Assembly (NCBI GenBank): GCA_002367815.1
Contig: DFDG01000088.1
Span: 1-8,394 of the forward strand
DNA: 8,394 nucleotides
Reading direction: 5' to 3'
Origin: Opitutaceae bacterium UBA3033
GTDB lineage: Bacteria; Verrucomicrobiota; Verrucomicrobiia; Opitutales; Opitutaceae
Below the pieces are notes generated by a model. That model was not told the DNA's origin. It worked only from the letters and a program-made list of their open reading frames with translations, and made no database searches. Made by a program: the position numbers and the translations under genes. The stretch's first letter is position 1, and the number at the start of each line of letters is the position of its first letter. Positions 1 through 6,635 of this stretch are shown piece by piece.

Positions 1-18
1 ACGACGCTCTTCCGATCT
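1..18 (+). other. Illumina sequencing adapter remnant (artefact)
   Basis: The bases ACGACGCTCTTCCGATCT are identical to the 3' end of the Illumina TruSeq/universal read 1 adapter. They sit exactly at the contig edge, where untrimmed adapter is expected. The genomic sequence therefore begins at about base 19. The six codons here happen to be open in frame with the downstream binding-protein gene, so an automatic gene call could wrongly include the residues TTLFRS. Confidence 0.95.
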
Positions 19-708
19 ATTCTCAATTCCAGCCTCAATGTCAAAATCCTGAGTCGGTTGGCCACATGGTATGCCGGACCCGGCCGGGTGACGAGCGAAG
101 TTCCACCGACCGGAGTCGCCGCGCAATTGGTGGCCGAAGGCTACGTCATCGGTTTCCTCGCCCCCGATTGGTATGCGGGCAGTATTCGCAGCAGTCTGCC
201 AACCATGGCTGGTCGATTCAAACTCATGCCTCTACCGGCATGGGAAGCGGGTGGACGACGCACTTCCGTTTACGGGGGCACAATGCTCGGCATCACCAAG
301 GCCAGCGCACACCCGGATGAAGCGTGGGAATTCGCCAAGCAACTTTATCTCTCCCCTCAAACCGCCAAGCGGCTCTACGATGTTTCGCGGATTGTAACCC
401 CCATCAAATCCAACTGGGGCGAATCATTTTTTGACGAGCCTGACCCCTATTACTGCAATCAAGCCATCGGTCGGATGTATATCAACCTCGCGCCGGACGT
501 TCCTCTTCGCCCCTCCTCACCCTTTTACGGCAATGCGCAACAGGTTCTCAATGTCGCGATCATTGATCTGGCGCGTTATACCGACGAAAACGCCATCGAC
601 GATCCCATGGCTCTCACCGAAGAAAGCCAACGCCTACTTGATCAGGCGCAAGCCCAACTCCTGCAGCAGATGAATCGTAACGTCTTCATCCAAGCGGCAA
701 ACCAATGA
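19..708 (+). CDS. ABC transporter solute-binding protein, family 1 (C-terminal part)
   Basis: This is the C-terminal 229 residues of an extracellular sugar-binding protein of the MalE/UgpB type. In this importer class the protein captures the substrate outside the membrane and hands it to the two permeases encoded just downstream. The frame is open from the contig edge, so the TTG at 58 is an internal Leu codon and not a start; the N-terminal half, with any signal peptide or lipobox, is missing (complete relatives are usually above 400 residues). Counting from base 19, visible family features are the APDW segment (about 48-51), which lies in the ligand-cleft region of these proteins, then LPAW followed by a Gly-rich YGGTMLGITKAS stretch (72-96), then the helix HPDEAWEFAKQLYLSP (98-113). 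The TGA stop overlaps the next ATG (ATGA, 705-708), which suggests translational coupling. The ligand cannot be read from the sequence; a sugar or oligosaccharide is the family expectation. Confidence 0.88.
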   Translation: MLNSSLNVKILSRLATWYAGPGRVTSEVPPTGVAAQLVAEGYVIGFLAPDWYAGSIRSSLPTMAGRFKLMPLPAWEAGGRRTSVYGGTMLGITKASAHPDEAWEFAKQLYLSPQTAKRLYDVSRIVTPIKSNWGESFFDEPDPYYCNQAIGRMYINLAPDVPLRPSSPFYGNAQQVLNVAIIDLARYTDENAIDDPMALTEESQRLLDQAQAQLLQQMNRNVFIQAANQ

Positions 709-1595
709 AGCACTCACGCACTCACTCTTCCGCGATTCCTTGGCTATTTCTGAGCCCCTTTCTGGCCATCTTCCTCACCTTCACGGCTTGGCCGTTGATC
801 CGTTCACTGATTCTCGCCTTCGAACAAACATTTGGTCCCAAGACCACCATCTTCGTAGGCACCCTGAATTTCAGATTTCTCCTCCATGATCCACTGTTTT
901 GGACCGCTCTGGGGAACACCTTGCTTTTCACCATCTGTGCGTTGCTGGTGCAGATCCCAACCGCACTGGGGCTGGCTCTTTTACTCAACCGCCCCGATCT
1001 GCGCGGTAAACGTCTTTTCCGTCTCGCCTTTTTTTCTCCGTCCATTGTCGGCCTCGCCTTCGTTGCCATTCTGTTTTCGCTGATGCTCGAGAAGCGCATC
1101 GGACTCATCAACGGATCGTTGCACGGTCTTTTTTCCAGCTGGGACCCTGATTTCCCCTGGCTGCAAAACTACGTGCTCACTTGTCTGGTCGGGGCCACTC
1201 TCTGGCTGTCAGCCGGTTTCTATATGATCTATTTTTTGGCCGCCCTGCAAAACGTCCCGGCCGAACTATTGGAAGCCGCCAATATTGATGGCGCCGGTCC
1301 TTGGCAACGTTTCCGACACATCACCTTGCCCGAAATCCGTCCGGTGCTGAACCTCATCACGTTACTGGTCGTTGTCGGTAGTTTTCAATTCTTTGAACTC
1401 CCATTTCTGCTCTACAATGACACCGGTGGCAGCGGACCGGAAAACCGCGCCCTCACCATCGTCACCTATCTTTACCAGACAGGGTTTCGTAGCGGCGATC
1501 TGGGTTACGCCAGCGCGATTGGCTGGGTGCTCACATTGATTCTGGTCGGGTTCGCCCTCGTCCAGCGACAAATTGCGCGGAGGAACGAAAATTGA
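705..1595 (+). CDS. Sugar ABC transporter permease, MalF-type
   Basis: This 296-residue inner-membrane permease is one of the two channel subunits of a carbohydrate importer. Six hydrophobic segments are visible at about 13-38, 68-94, 104-128, 155-181, 214-237 and 266-288. The cytoplasmic EAA loop that docks onto the ATPase is canonical: E190-A-A, G196, I206 and LP at 208-209 keep the exact EAA-x3-G-x9-I-x-LP spacing. The length fits the short MalF/UgpA/LacF type without the large periplasmic insertion of E. coli MalF. The ATG overlaps the stop of the binding-protein gene by 4 bases and there is no obvious Shine-Dalgarno site, so translation is probably coupled. Its own stop overlaps the start of the second permease. 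The family assignment is firm; the transported sugar is unknown. Confidence 0.93.
   Translation: MKHSRTHSSAIPWLFLSPFLAIFLTFTAWPLIRSLILAFEQTFGPKTTIFVGTLNFRFLLHDPLFWTALGNTLLFTICALLVQIPTALGLALLLNRPDLRGKRLFRLAFFSPSIVGLAFVAILFSLMLEKRIGLINGSLHGLFSSWDPDFPWLQNYVLTCLVGATLWLSAGFYMIYFLAALQNVPAELLEAANIDGAGPWQRFRHITLPEIRPVLNLITLLVVVGSFQFFELPFLLYNDTGGSGPENRALTIVTYLYQTGFRSGDLGYASAIGWVLTLILVGFALVQRQIARRNEN
1579..1584 (+). promoter_or_regulatory. Ribosome binding site that supports a TTG start
   Basis: GGAGGA lies 7 bases upstream of the TTG at 1592, inside the last codons of the first permease gene. It is the clearest Shine-Dalgarno site in the window. It supports TTG 1592 as the true start of the second permease, giving a 4-base TTGA overlap with the preceding stop codon. 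Confidence 0.7.
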
Positions 1596-2455
1596 AATCA
1601 TCGCTCGATATTTTTCGTCCCGGTCGCGTGCTACTTTATGGCCTGATTATTTTTTTCGCAGGTCTGACCGTCTTGCCTTTCGCCTGGATGGTCTGCGCCT
1701 CGCTTAAAACCCAGGCCGATTTTTTCACTTCGAGGTTTTTACCGACCGGTGATGGTATCTTCGGCATCGCTTGGGACCGGCTTACTCTCCATCAGTTCGT
1801 CCGCTTGTTCACCGAGCTTCCCGTGGCCCGCGCCTTGCTCAATTCCGTTTTCTTCTCTGCGGTCATCAGTCTCGGCGCCACATTTTTCAGTGCGGCCGGA
1901 GGTTATGCCTTGAGTAAGTTTGATTTTCGGGGCCGCGAATGGGTGACCACTTTTACCATCGGCACGGTGGTGCTGCCTTCCGCTCTGTTGCTGGGCCCCG
2001 GATTTGAAACCCTCTATCATCTGGGGTTGGTGGACAGCTATGCCGGCGTGCTTCTGCCCGGTCTCGCACCTGCTTTTGGACTCTACTTGTTCCGCCAGGC
2101 CATGATCAACAGTCTGCCCACCGACATCATTGAGTCAGCCCGGATCGATGGTTGCGGTGAAATCCGCATCTTCTTCCAAATCGTCCTCCCAATCATTCGG
2201 CCCATGATCAGTGCTTACCTGATCATCGTGTTCATCGGTGTTTGGAATAATTTCATCACCCCTCAGATCGTGCTCCAGTCTCCGGAACTCCATCCATTGT
2301 CCGTCGCAATCTTTAGCCTGCGCGGTTTATACTCCGACGACAACAGCCTCATCATGGCTGGCACCCTGGTCTCCATCGCGCCAGTCATGATTCTTTTTTT
2401 AGTCCTCCAAAAAGAATTCATTTCCGGTCTGACCACCGGAGCGGTCAAAGGCTGA
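1592..2455 (+). CDS. Sugar ABC transporter permease, MalG-type
   Basis: This is the second channel subunit of the carbohydrate importer, 287 residues, starting at TTG. The start is supported by the GGAGGA 7 bases upstream and by the 4-base overlap with the first permease gene. Hydrophobic segments occur near 12-37, 83-107, 118-138, 147-168, 201-223 and 252-272. The EAA loop reads ESA at 181-183, G187, I197 and LP at 199-200, so spacing is conserved although the middle Ala of EAA is Ser. The first helix followed by a short SLKT stretch (about residues 37-40) and a loop before the second segment is typical of MalG/UgpE/LacG proteins. No ATPase gene follows; the next gene is an unrelated ferritin-like protein. 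Importers of this class often share one ATPase encoded elsewhere (MsmK/MsmX/UgpC type), or the ATPase gene may lie upstream of the contig edge. Confidence 0.93.
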   Translation: MKSSLDIFRPGRVLLYGLIIFFAGLTVLPFAWMVCASLKTQADFFTSRFLPTGDGIFGIAWDRLTLHQFVRLFTELPVARALLNSVFFSAVISLGATFFSAAGGYALSKFDFRGREWVTTFTIGTVVLPSALLLGPGFETLYHLGLVDSYAGVLLPGLAPAFGLYLFRQAMINSLPTDIIESARIDGCGEIRIFFQIVLPIIRPMISAYLIIVFIGVWNNFITPQIVLQSPELHPLSVAIFSLRGLYSDDNSLIMAGTLVSIAPVMILFLVLQKEFISGLTTGAVKG

Positions 2456-2472
2456 TTATTCCTCATGACCAA

Positions 2473-2501
2473 ATATTCTATACATTTCCCACGAAGAATA
2501 T
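2473..2501. promoter_or_regulatory. Possible operator: interrupted inverted repeat
   Basis: ATATTCT (2473-2479) and AGAATAT (2495-2501) form a perfect 7-base inverted repeat with arm centres 22 bases apart, about two helical turns. It lies in the 124-base gap between the second permease and the ferritin-like gene, 78 bases before the latter's ATG. This geometry would suit a dimeric regulator, but the arms are AT-rich and the match could be chance. No convincing -35/-10 pair was found in the gap. Confidence 0.2.
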
Positions 2502-2579
2502 GAACGACAATAATTGGTGTTTGAGCTAGGATTTCACTTCGCAACCCACGAGTCTATTTAGCCATAAAATCCCCGTCTG

Positions 2580-3983
2580 ATGAAACTCCCCGAAGATACC
2601 AGCAGTCAACCTGTCGATAAAACCATCATCACCCCGCATAGCCTGGACGGTGCAAAAGCCGCCGCCGCCGAGCGCCGCGCCAACTATCCGTATCGTTTCC
2701 CCGTCGATCGTCGCCAACTCGGTGGTAAATTCACCGTGCAGGAAAACAGCCGCCGACTGCTGCGTTATTTTTATCTCGAACGTCGCCTCATGCATGCGCT
2801 CGGCTCGTGGACGCTCACCATTCCGGATTACGAGGTAAAGCTTGAGACCGGTCGTCATATATTCTACCACGCCGATGCCGCGCGTATGCTGCGTGAGCGT
2901 CTTACTGAGCAGGAATACCGCCCAAAAAAGATTGATGCCTTTCGCGACCCCGAGATTGACCGTTTCATCGACGAGTTACTCAGTGCGCATTCCAGCGCCG
3001 AATTGCTGGTCGGGGTTCATCAAGTAGTCGGCAAAGCCATCGCCACGACATATCGCCACCATATCGACGACACCGATCAAGTGACCGATGTCCCGACTAT
3101 TCGCTGCCTGAAACGTATCCTGACCGATTACGAACCCATGTTAGCGTGGGCCGATGATGCGGTCGATGCCTACATTGCCGGTGGCGTTGAAGAAGCCAAA
3201 CTATCCACCTGGCGCTGGCACATCGCCCGCCTGCTCTCGTCCATCGGTGGCATCACCGGAGCTGATCCCCGCGGCGAAGCACCCACTCCCCTGCGCATCG
3301 ACAGCAAGCCCTACGAGCGCGGCACCGTGCCGATGCGTGATTCCCGATTTGATACTTTCAAGCACACCGGCGATTATGATGCGGCGGACGCCGTGGAACG
3401 ATTTGACAAGGATTCCTACGAGTCGCTCCGCTTGCGTTTCATCCGTACTCAACGCGACGAAGTGGACGCCATCGAGGCCTTTGGCACATTTGTATGGGAT
3501 ATTCGCTTCAAGGATTTCGACGCGGAATACGATCTCGCGCGCGTTACCTGGGATGAAGCAAGACACACCGAAATCGGACACCGCGCCATGTTGGCTTCCG
3601 GCTACGATCCCTACGAATTGCGTAATCGCCTCACCAGTTCGACCTGTCGTGGCCCGATGGAACCCGCCTTCGCCATGGCTGAGATCAATCTCTTCGGCGA
3701 AGTCGGTGTGCTCAAAACCATCAACGATCTCATTGATACAGCCGCGGACCGTAACGACGAACTCCTACGCCACATCTCAGATTACATTCGGGCCGATGAG
3801 CGCACCCACGTTCGCAAAGGCACGCACATCCTGGACATCATGACCAAGCTGGATGCCAAGGCATTGGAAATGCGCACCCGCGAACTATTCACGGAGTGTC
3901 TGGTGAGTCTCGGTGCCATCAAAAAAGATATCGATATGCAGACTCTCACCCGCGAGCAAATCGAGCACCTGGTCGGCGAGTAA
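2580..3983 (+). CDS. Ferritin-like diiron protein, DUF455-like, possibly with a duplicated domain
   Basis: This 467-residue soluble protein has no signal peptide or membrane segment. The C-terminal half carries the ligand set of a four-helix diiron bundle. A glutamate-bearing helix has E294 and E299 (QRDEVDAIEAF). The first ExxH is E326/H329 in DEARHTEIG. A third helix has E368 and E374 (AEINLFGEVG). The second ExxH is E407/H410 in ADERTHVRKG. The DEARH and DE-x-x-H-V-x-x-G patterns resemble the DUF455/MiaE-like ferritin-like families. The N-terminal half contains an echo: E67 in YFYLERRLMH, then ETGRHIFYH at 89-97, then E141 and E185 in further helices, so it may be a degenerate second bundle. 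Which Glu on helices 1 and 3 binds metal is inference. The gene lies 124 bases after the importer genes on the same strand and may be co-transcribed or have its own promoter; no clear Shine-Dalgarno site precedes the ATG. The role is unknown: an oxygenase or oxidase, or an iron-storage or stress protein, are possibilities. Confidence 0.75.
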   Translation: MKLPEDTSSQPVDKTIITPHSLDGAKAAAAERRANYPYRFPVDRRQLGGKFTVQENSRRLLRYFYLERRLMHALGSWTLTIPDYEVKLETGRHIFYHADAARMLRERLTEQEYRPKKIDAFRDPEIDRFIDELLSAHSSAELLVGVHQVVGKAIATTYRHHIDDTDQVTDVPTIRCLKRILTDYEPMLAWADDAVDAYIAGGVEEAKLSTWRWHIARLLSSIGGITGADPRGEAPTPLRIDSKPYERGTVPMRDSRFDTFKHTGDYDAADAVERFDKDSYESLRLRFIRTQRDEVDAIEAFGTFVWDIRFKDFDAEYDLARVTWDEARHTEIGHRAMLASGYDPYELRNRLTSSTCRGPMEPAFAMAEINLFGEVGVLKTINDLIDTAADRNDELLRHISDYIRADERTHVRKGTHILDIMTKLDAKALEMRTRELFTECLVSLGAIKKDIDMQTLTREQIEHLVGE

Positions 3984-4001
3984 CACTCTTTAAGTTACAT
4001 G

Positions 4002-4030
4002 GTAGGGGCGCTGTCCCAAAGTGCCCATGT
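4002..4030 (+). repeat. REP-like element 1 (GTAG plus hairpin)
   Basis: GTAG at 4002-4005 is followed directly by the imperfect palindrome GGGCGCT (4006-4012), a 7-base loop, and AGTGCCC (4020-4026), with one G-T pair. An outer ACAT (3997-4000)/ATGT (4027-4030) pair lengthens the stem, with GGTAG bulged out. A GTAG foot followed by a GC-rich palindrome is the known format of REP sequences mobilised by RAYT (REP-associated tyrosine) transposases. No RAYT gene is in the window. Confidence 0.5.
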
Positions 4031-4036
4031 ATCTCT

Positions 4037-4059
4037 GTAGCCGGGCTCGATGAGCCCGG
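4037..4059 (+). repeat. REP-like element 2 (GTAG plus hairpin)
   Basis: GTAG at 4037-4040 is followed directly by the perfect 8-base stem CCGGGCTC (4041-4048), loop GAT, and GAGCCCGG (4052-4059). It repeats the layout of the preceding element in the same orientation, with the two GTAG feet 35 bases apart. The stems differ in sequence, so the shared feature is the GTAG-plus-palindrome format rather than one copied sequence. Confidence 0.5.
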
Positions 4060-4064
4060 TTTCT
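4041..4064 (+). terminator. Possible rho-independent terminator for the + strand genes
   Basis: A perfect 8-base GC-rich stem with a 3-base loop is followed on the + strand by TTTCT (4060-4064), 57 bases after the stop of the ferritin-like gene. The T tract is short. On the minus strand the hairpin lies immediately after the aminotransferase stop, but no T tract follows it there. It could protect both convergent transcripts, yet it is as well explained as the palindrome of a REP-like element. Confidence 0.35.
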
Positions 4065-5400
4065 AAGTCAACCGCCTGAAGCCTTGATCGGCTTCGCGGT
4101 GCTTAAGCTTGGCCCGAACCCCACCCGTTGTTACCGCCATGGCGATAAAGCCGAACACCTTGTCCACCGCCGACAGATAATCATCTACCGCCGACAGGGT
4201 ATGCGCGGCACAGGGATAAAATCCTGCCCCCGCCAAGTATCCCAGCGTTAGCATTTCCTGAGTAAAGAGCGTGCGGGTCGCATTGGCATCGGTATCGGTG
4301 CCAAAATGCAAGGCACAGAGATTGCCACTACCACTCACCGTAAATGGCAACTCGTGCAGTTCCGCCAACTCGCGCCAACCTTGCATTACTTTTCCCGCTA
4401 CTGCTGAAATATGTGACCACGGTTGCAATCGCTCCATTTCCTTAAGCGTGGCGATGGCGGCGGCAGGCCCGGTGCCCTCCGTCCAACTGGTGCTGGAAAT
4501 AAAAGCCCGTTGCGCGCCGTCCATCACTTCCGCGCGACCGATCACAGCCCCGATCGGATATCCGTTACCGAGCGCCTTGGCAAATACCGCGATGTCCGGA
4601 TTTGCCCCGAGTCGTAGATGACTGCCGCCAAAATTCGCCCGAAATCCATTGGTGATTTCGTCAAAAATAAGCACCGCACCCAACCGGTCTGCGACGGCTC
4701 GCACTTTTTCCAAGAATCCATCTTTCGGCAAGTCATGGCGCATCGGTTCCATTACGATAGCCGCAAGATTTCCCCCGTGTAGTGCAACTAACGCCTCGAG
4801 TTCTGCGGGTTGATTGTAACGAAAAGTGAAATTTGTTCCGGTCAGTTCCGAGGGAACACCCGTCGGTTCCAAACCGGGCAACAGATGGCCACCCAAGGCG
4901 TCTCCACCGGTGAGGTTGGCCGCCAGATACCAGTCGCTCCAGCCATGATAACCACACACTGCCACCACCGACCGGCCCGTGACCGCTCGGGCGATCCGCA
5001 CCGCCACTGACATCGCTTCGCCTCCAGCCCGGGTAAACCGCGCCTGCTGCGACCAGGGATGCAACGCGACCAATCTTTCCGCCAACTCCACCTCCTCGGG
5101 CGCATTGAGCGTGCTGGTTGAACCACCACGAATGCGAGCGATCACAGCTTCATCCACTGCATCGCAGCCGTAACCCAGCAGACATGCGCCGATACCCATC
5201 GTTGAAAAATCCTGATACAACCGGTCGTCGAGATCAGTGACCGTAATACCTTTGGCCGTCTTATAATACGCCGGCCACAATTCAGGCGCATACATTTCCG
5301 GCCGCTTGCTCAACAGCTGCGTGCCACCGGGTATCAATTCCCGACCGCGACGATAAAGCGACTCTGTGCGGTTGTCGGGTGAGATTGAATCTTTGTTCAT
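4063..5400 (-). CDS. Class III PLP aminotransferase, glutamate-1-semialdehyde aminomutase-like
   Basis: This 445-residue cytosolic fold type I PLP enzyme is the last gene of the minus-strand operon. The PLP-binding lysine is K275 in FAKALGNGYPIG. The ring-nitrogen aspartate is D247 in IFDEITNGFR. The cofactor-phosphate region reads RAGGEAM (124-130), where true HemL has SGTEA. YHGW at 151-154 replaces the YHGH of HemL, and a Gly/Pro-rich stretch GHLLPGLEPTGVP (170-182) follows. These differences and the catabolic neighbours argue against the tetrapyrrole enzyme HemL; many GSAM-like proteins are aminotransferases acting on sugar-derived or other small carbonyl compounds. The ATG at 5400 lies 17 bases after the stop of the FAD oxidoreductase gene, with no clear Shine-Dalgarno site. 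The reaction is likely amino transfer to or from an intermediate of the pathway encoded by the operon; the substrate is unknown. Confidence 0.88.
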   Translation of the reverse strand: MNKDSISPDNRTESLYRRGRELIPGGTQLLSKRPEMYAPELWPAYYKTAKGITVTDLDDRLYQDFSTMGIGACLLGYGCDAVDEAVIARIRGGSTSTLNAPEEVELAERLVALHPWSQQARFTRAGGEAMSVAVRIARAVTGRSVVAVCGYHGWSDWYLAANLTGGDALGGHLLPGLEPTGVPSELTGTNFTFRYNQPAELEALVALHGGNLAAIVMEPMRHDLPKDGFLEKVRAVADRLGAVLIFDEITNGFRANFGGSHLRLGANPDIAVFAKALGNGYPIGAVIGRAEVMDGAQRAFISSTSWTEGTGPAAAIATLKEMERLQPWSHISAVAGKVMQGWRELAELHELPFTVSGSGNLCALHFGTDTDANATRTLFTQEMLTLGYLAGAGFYPCAAHTLSAVDDYLSAVDKVFGFIAMAVTTGGVRAKLKHREADQGFRRLT

Positions 5401-5417
5401 GGGTTAATCGGGGTTGA

Positions 5418-6611
5418 TCAATGACGTCGCTTGAATGATTGGCTCTGGGTGATGGATGTGGTCAGATATTCCGTCGTCTCGTTCACTGCAAAACGCGAAG
5501 GGAGAAAGGCGGACACGTCGAGGGAAGTGGTTCCCGTAGTCGCATACTCTGCCAGAAACAATCCCATTGCCGGATTGTAGCTGAATCCGCCGGAGTGAAA
5601 GCAGCAACCCATCAACAGACCTTCGACTCCCGGCAGTGGACCGAGGATCGGCTCACCGTCCATCGAAAACGAGAGCAGCCCAACTTTTATTGTCTCCCAA
5701 CTCAGCTGTTTGATTCCGGGGAAGAATTCCGCGAACAGTTCCACAGCCGGAGCCACCAATTCCCACGGTTCCGCCAGTGTTTCCATTCGGTAATCCATCG
5801 TATCGACCTTTAGATCCGGCACGTCCGGTGTCTCAATTCCCAGTAATAGTCGGTTCCCTGCGGCTGGCCGGATATAGCCGAGATACGGGTCAGCATTGAC
5901 CGGCGGGAATCTACCCACATCCGGCAAAGGCGAAGACACGAAACGCTGATGAATAAATGTCTTCGCGGGCACACTCATTCCCACCGTCGCCAACAACGGC
6001 AGCACCCACGCGTAATTGGCCAGAATCACCGTGTCCGCCGTCAGAGATTCCTCATCGGTGCGCACCCCGGTGATCCGGTCACCCTTACGCAACAATTCGC
6101 GCACAGTTACCTGTTCCCGGATTTCCACGCCCTGAGACCGCACTTTGGCCGTCGACGCCGTAAGGTATTCTGCCGGCTCGCTATAACCGCCCAGCGGATC
6201 GTGCAGCCCGAGATAATTTTCCGGCGGATTCAGCTGCGGCCAACGAGCCTTGATCTGATCGGCCCGCAAAATCTGGTAGGGCGCATTGAGCCGGTCATAC
6301 AAAGGCAGCAACTTTTCGCGCGTCGGCCACAACTCCGGACTGAATAGGTTAAGACAACCCTGCTCGTTGTGATAGGTATAACCCGGCAGCTCGTAGCTCA
6401 GATGCCGAAACCACTTCGTCGCGATCTTGCGGGCCTGCACCCCCGTCTCGGTCCATAACAAGCCGCTCGTGATACCCCCGGCCCGACTGCTGGACCCGTT
6501 GCCAATCGCCCCCTGCTCCAGCACGACGATCCGCCCAGCATTTAGTCGGGCCAGATGATAAGCCGTCGAAAGCCCGGTAACCCCGGCACCGATAATTATG
6601 TATGTTTTCAA
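5418..6611 (-). CDS. FAD-dependent oxidoreductase, DAO family (D-amino acid/sarcosine/glycine oxidase type)
   Basis: This 397-residue flavoprotein has an N-terminal Rossmann motif, GAGVTG at 8-13, with the ribose-binding acidic residue E32 at the end of the second strand (VVLEQG). The second flavin segment SSRAGGITSG (41-50) matches the DAO-family region after the dinucleotide fold. The C-terminal flavin segment is also family-typical: DGEPILGPLPGVEGL (318-332) followed by FHSGGFSYNPAMG (338-350). Such enzymes oxidise the C-N bond of secondary or primary amines or D-amino acids to imines. Judging by hand alignment, the position of the covalent-flavin Cys of monomeric sarcosine oxidase is G311 here, so FAD is probably non-covalent. 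The start is taken as TTG 6611, placed just before the beta strand of the Rossmann fold, 24 bases after the preceding stop; no ATG is available in frame before that stop. An amine or imino-acid intermediate shared with the neighbouring aminotransferase is plausible but unproven. Confidence 0.88.
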   Translation of the reverse strand: MKTYIIIGAGVTGLSTAYHLARLNAGRIVVLEQGAIGNGSSSRAGGITSGLLWTETGVQARKIATKWFRHLSYELPGYTYHNEQGCLNLFSPELWPTREKLLPLYDRLNAPYQILRADQIKARWPQLNPPENYLGLHDPLGGYSEPAEYLTASTAKVRSQGVEIREQVTVRELLRKGDRITGVRTDEESLTADTVILANYAWVLPLLATVGMSVPAKTFIHQRFVSSPLPDVGRFPPVNADPYLGYIRPAAGNRLLLGIETPDVPDLKVDTMDYRMETLAEPWELVAPAVELFAEFFPGIKQLSWETIKVGLLSFSMDGEPILGPLPGVEGLLMGCCFHSGGFSYNPAMGLFLAEYATTGTTSLDVSAFLPSRFAVNETTEYLTTSITQSQSFKRRH

Positions 6612-6635
6612 TAGGGTGAAATTCAGTCCGAATGA

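Noticed and set aside
58..60. TTG as start of the binding-protein gene
   Set aside because: The frame is open to the contig edge and the protein lacks the N-terminal half of its family, so this is an internal Leu codon.
2423..2440. Hairpin TCCGGT/ACCGGA as a terminator after the permease genes
   Set aside because: It has only a 6-base stem, lies inside the coding sequence, and has no T tract after it.
2521..2560. Promoter for the ferritin-like gene using TTGAGC (2521-2526) and TATTTA (2555-2560)
   Set aside because: The spacing is 28 bases instead of about 17, and the other combinations tested match the consensus poorly.
2263..2870. Minus-strand reading frames overlapping the second permease end and the ferritin-like gene start (93 and 114 residues)
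   Set aside because: They lie antisense to well-supported coding sequence, resemble no family, and overlap each other; the + strand proteins explain the region.
3154..3843. A 229-residue + strand frame inside the ferritin-like gene
   Set aside because: It is Pro/Ser/Thr-rich in the manner of an out-of-frame translation, has no recognisable domain, and the overlapping frame carries the conserved diiron motifs.
4063..5400. Assignment as hemL (heme biosynthesis)
   Set aside because: The phosphate-binding and YHG segments differ from HemL and the neighbours are catabolic, so only a HemL-like class III aminotransferase is supported.
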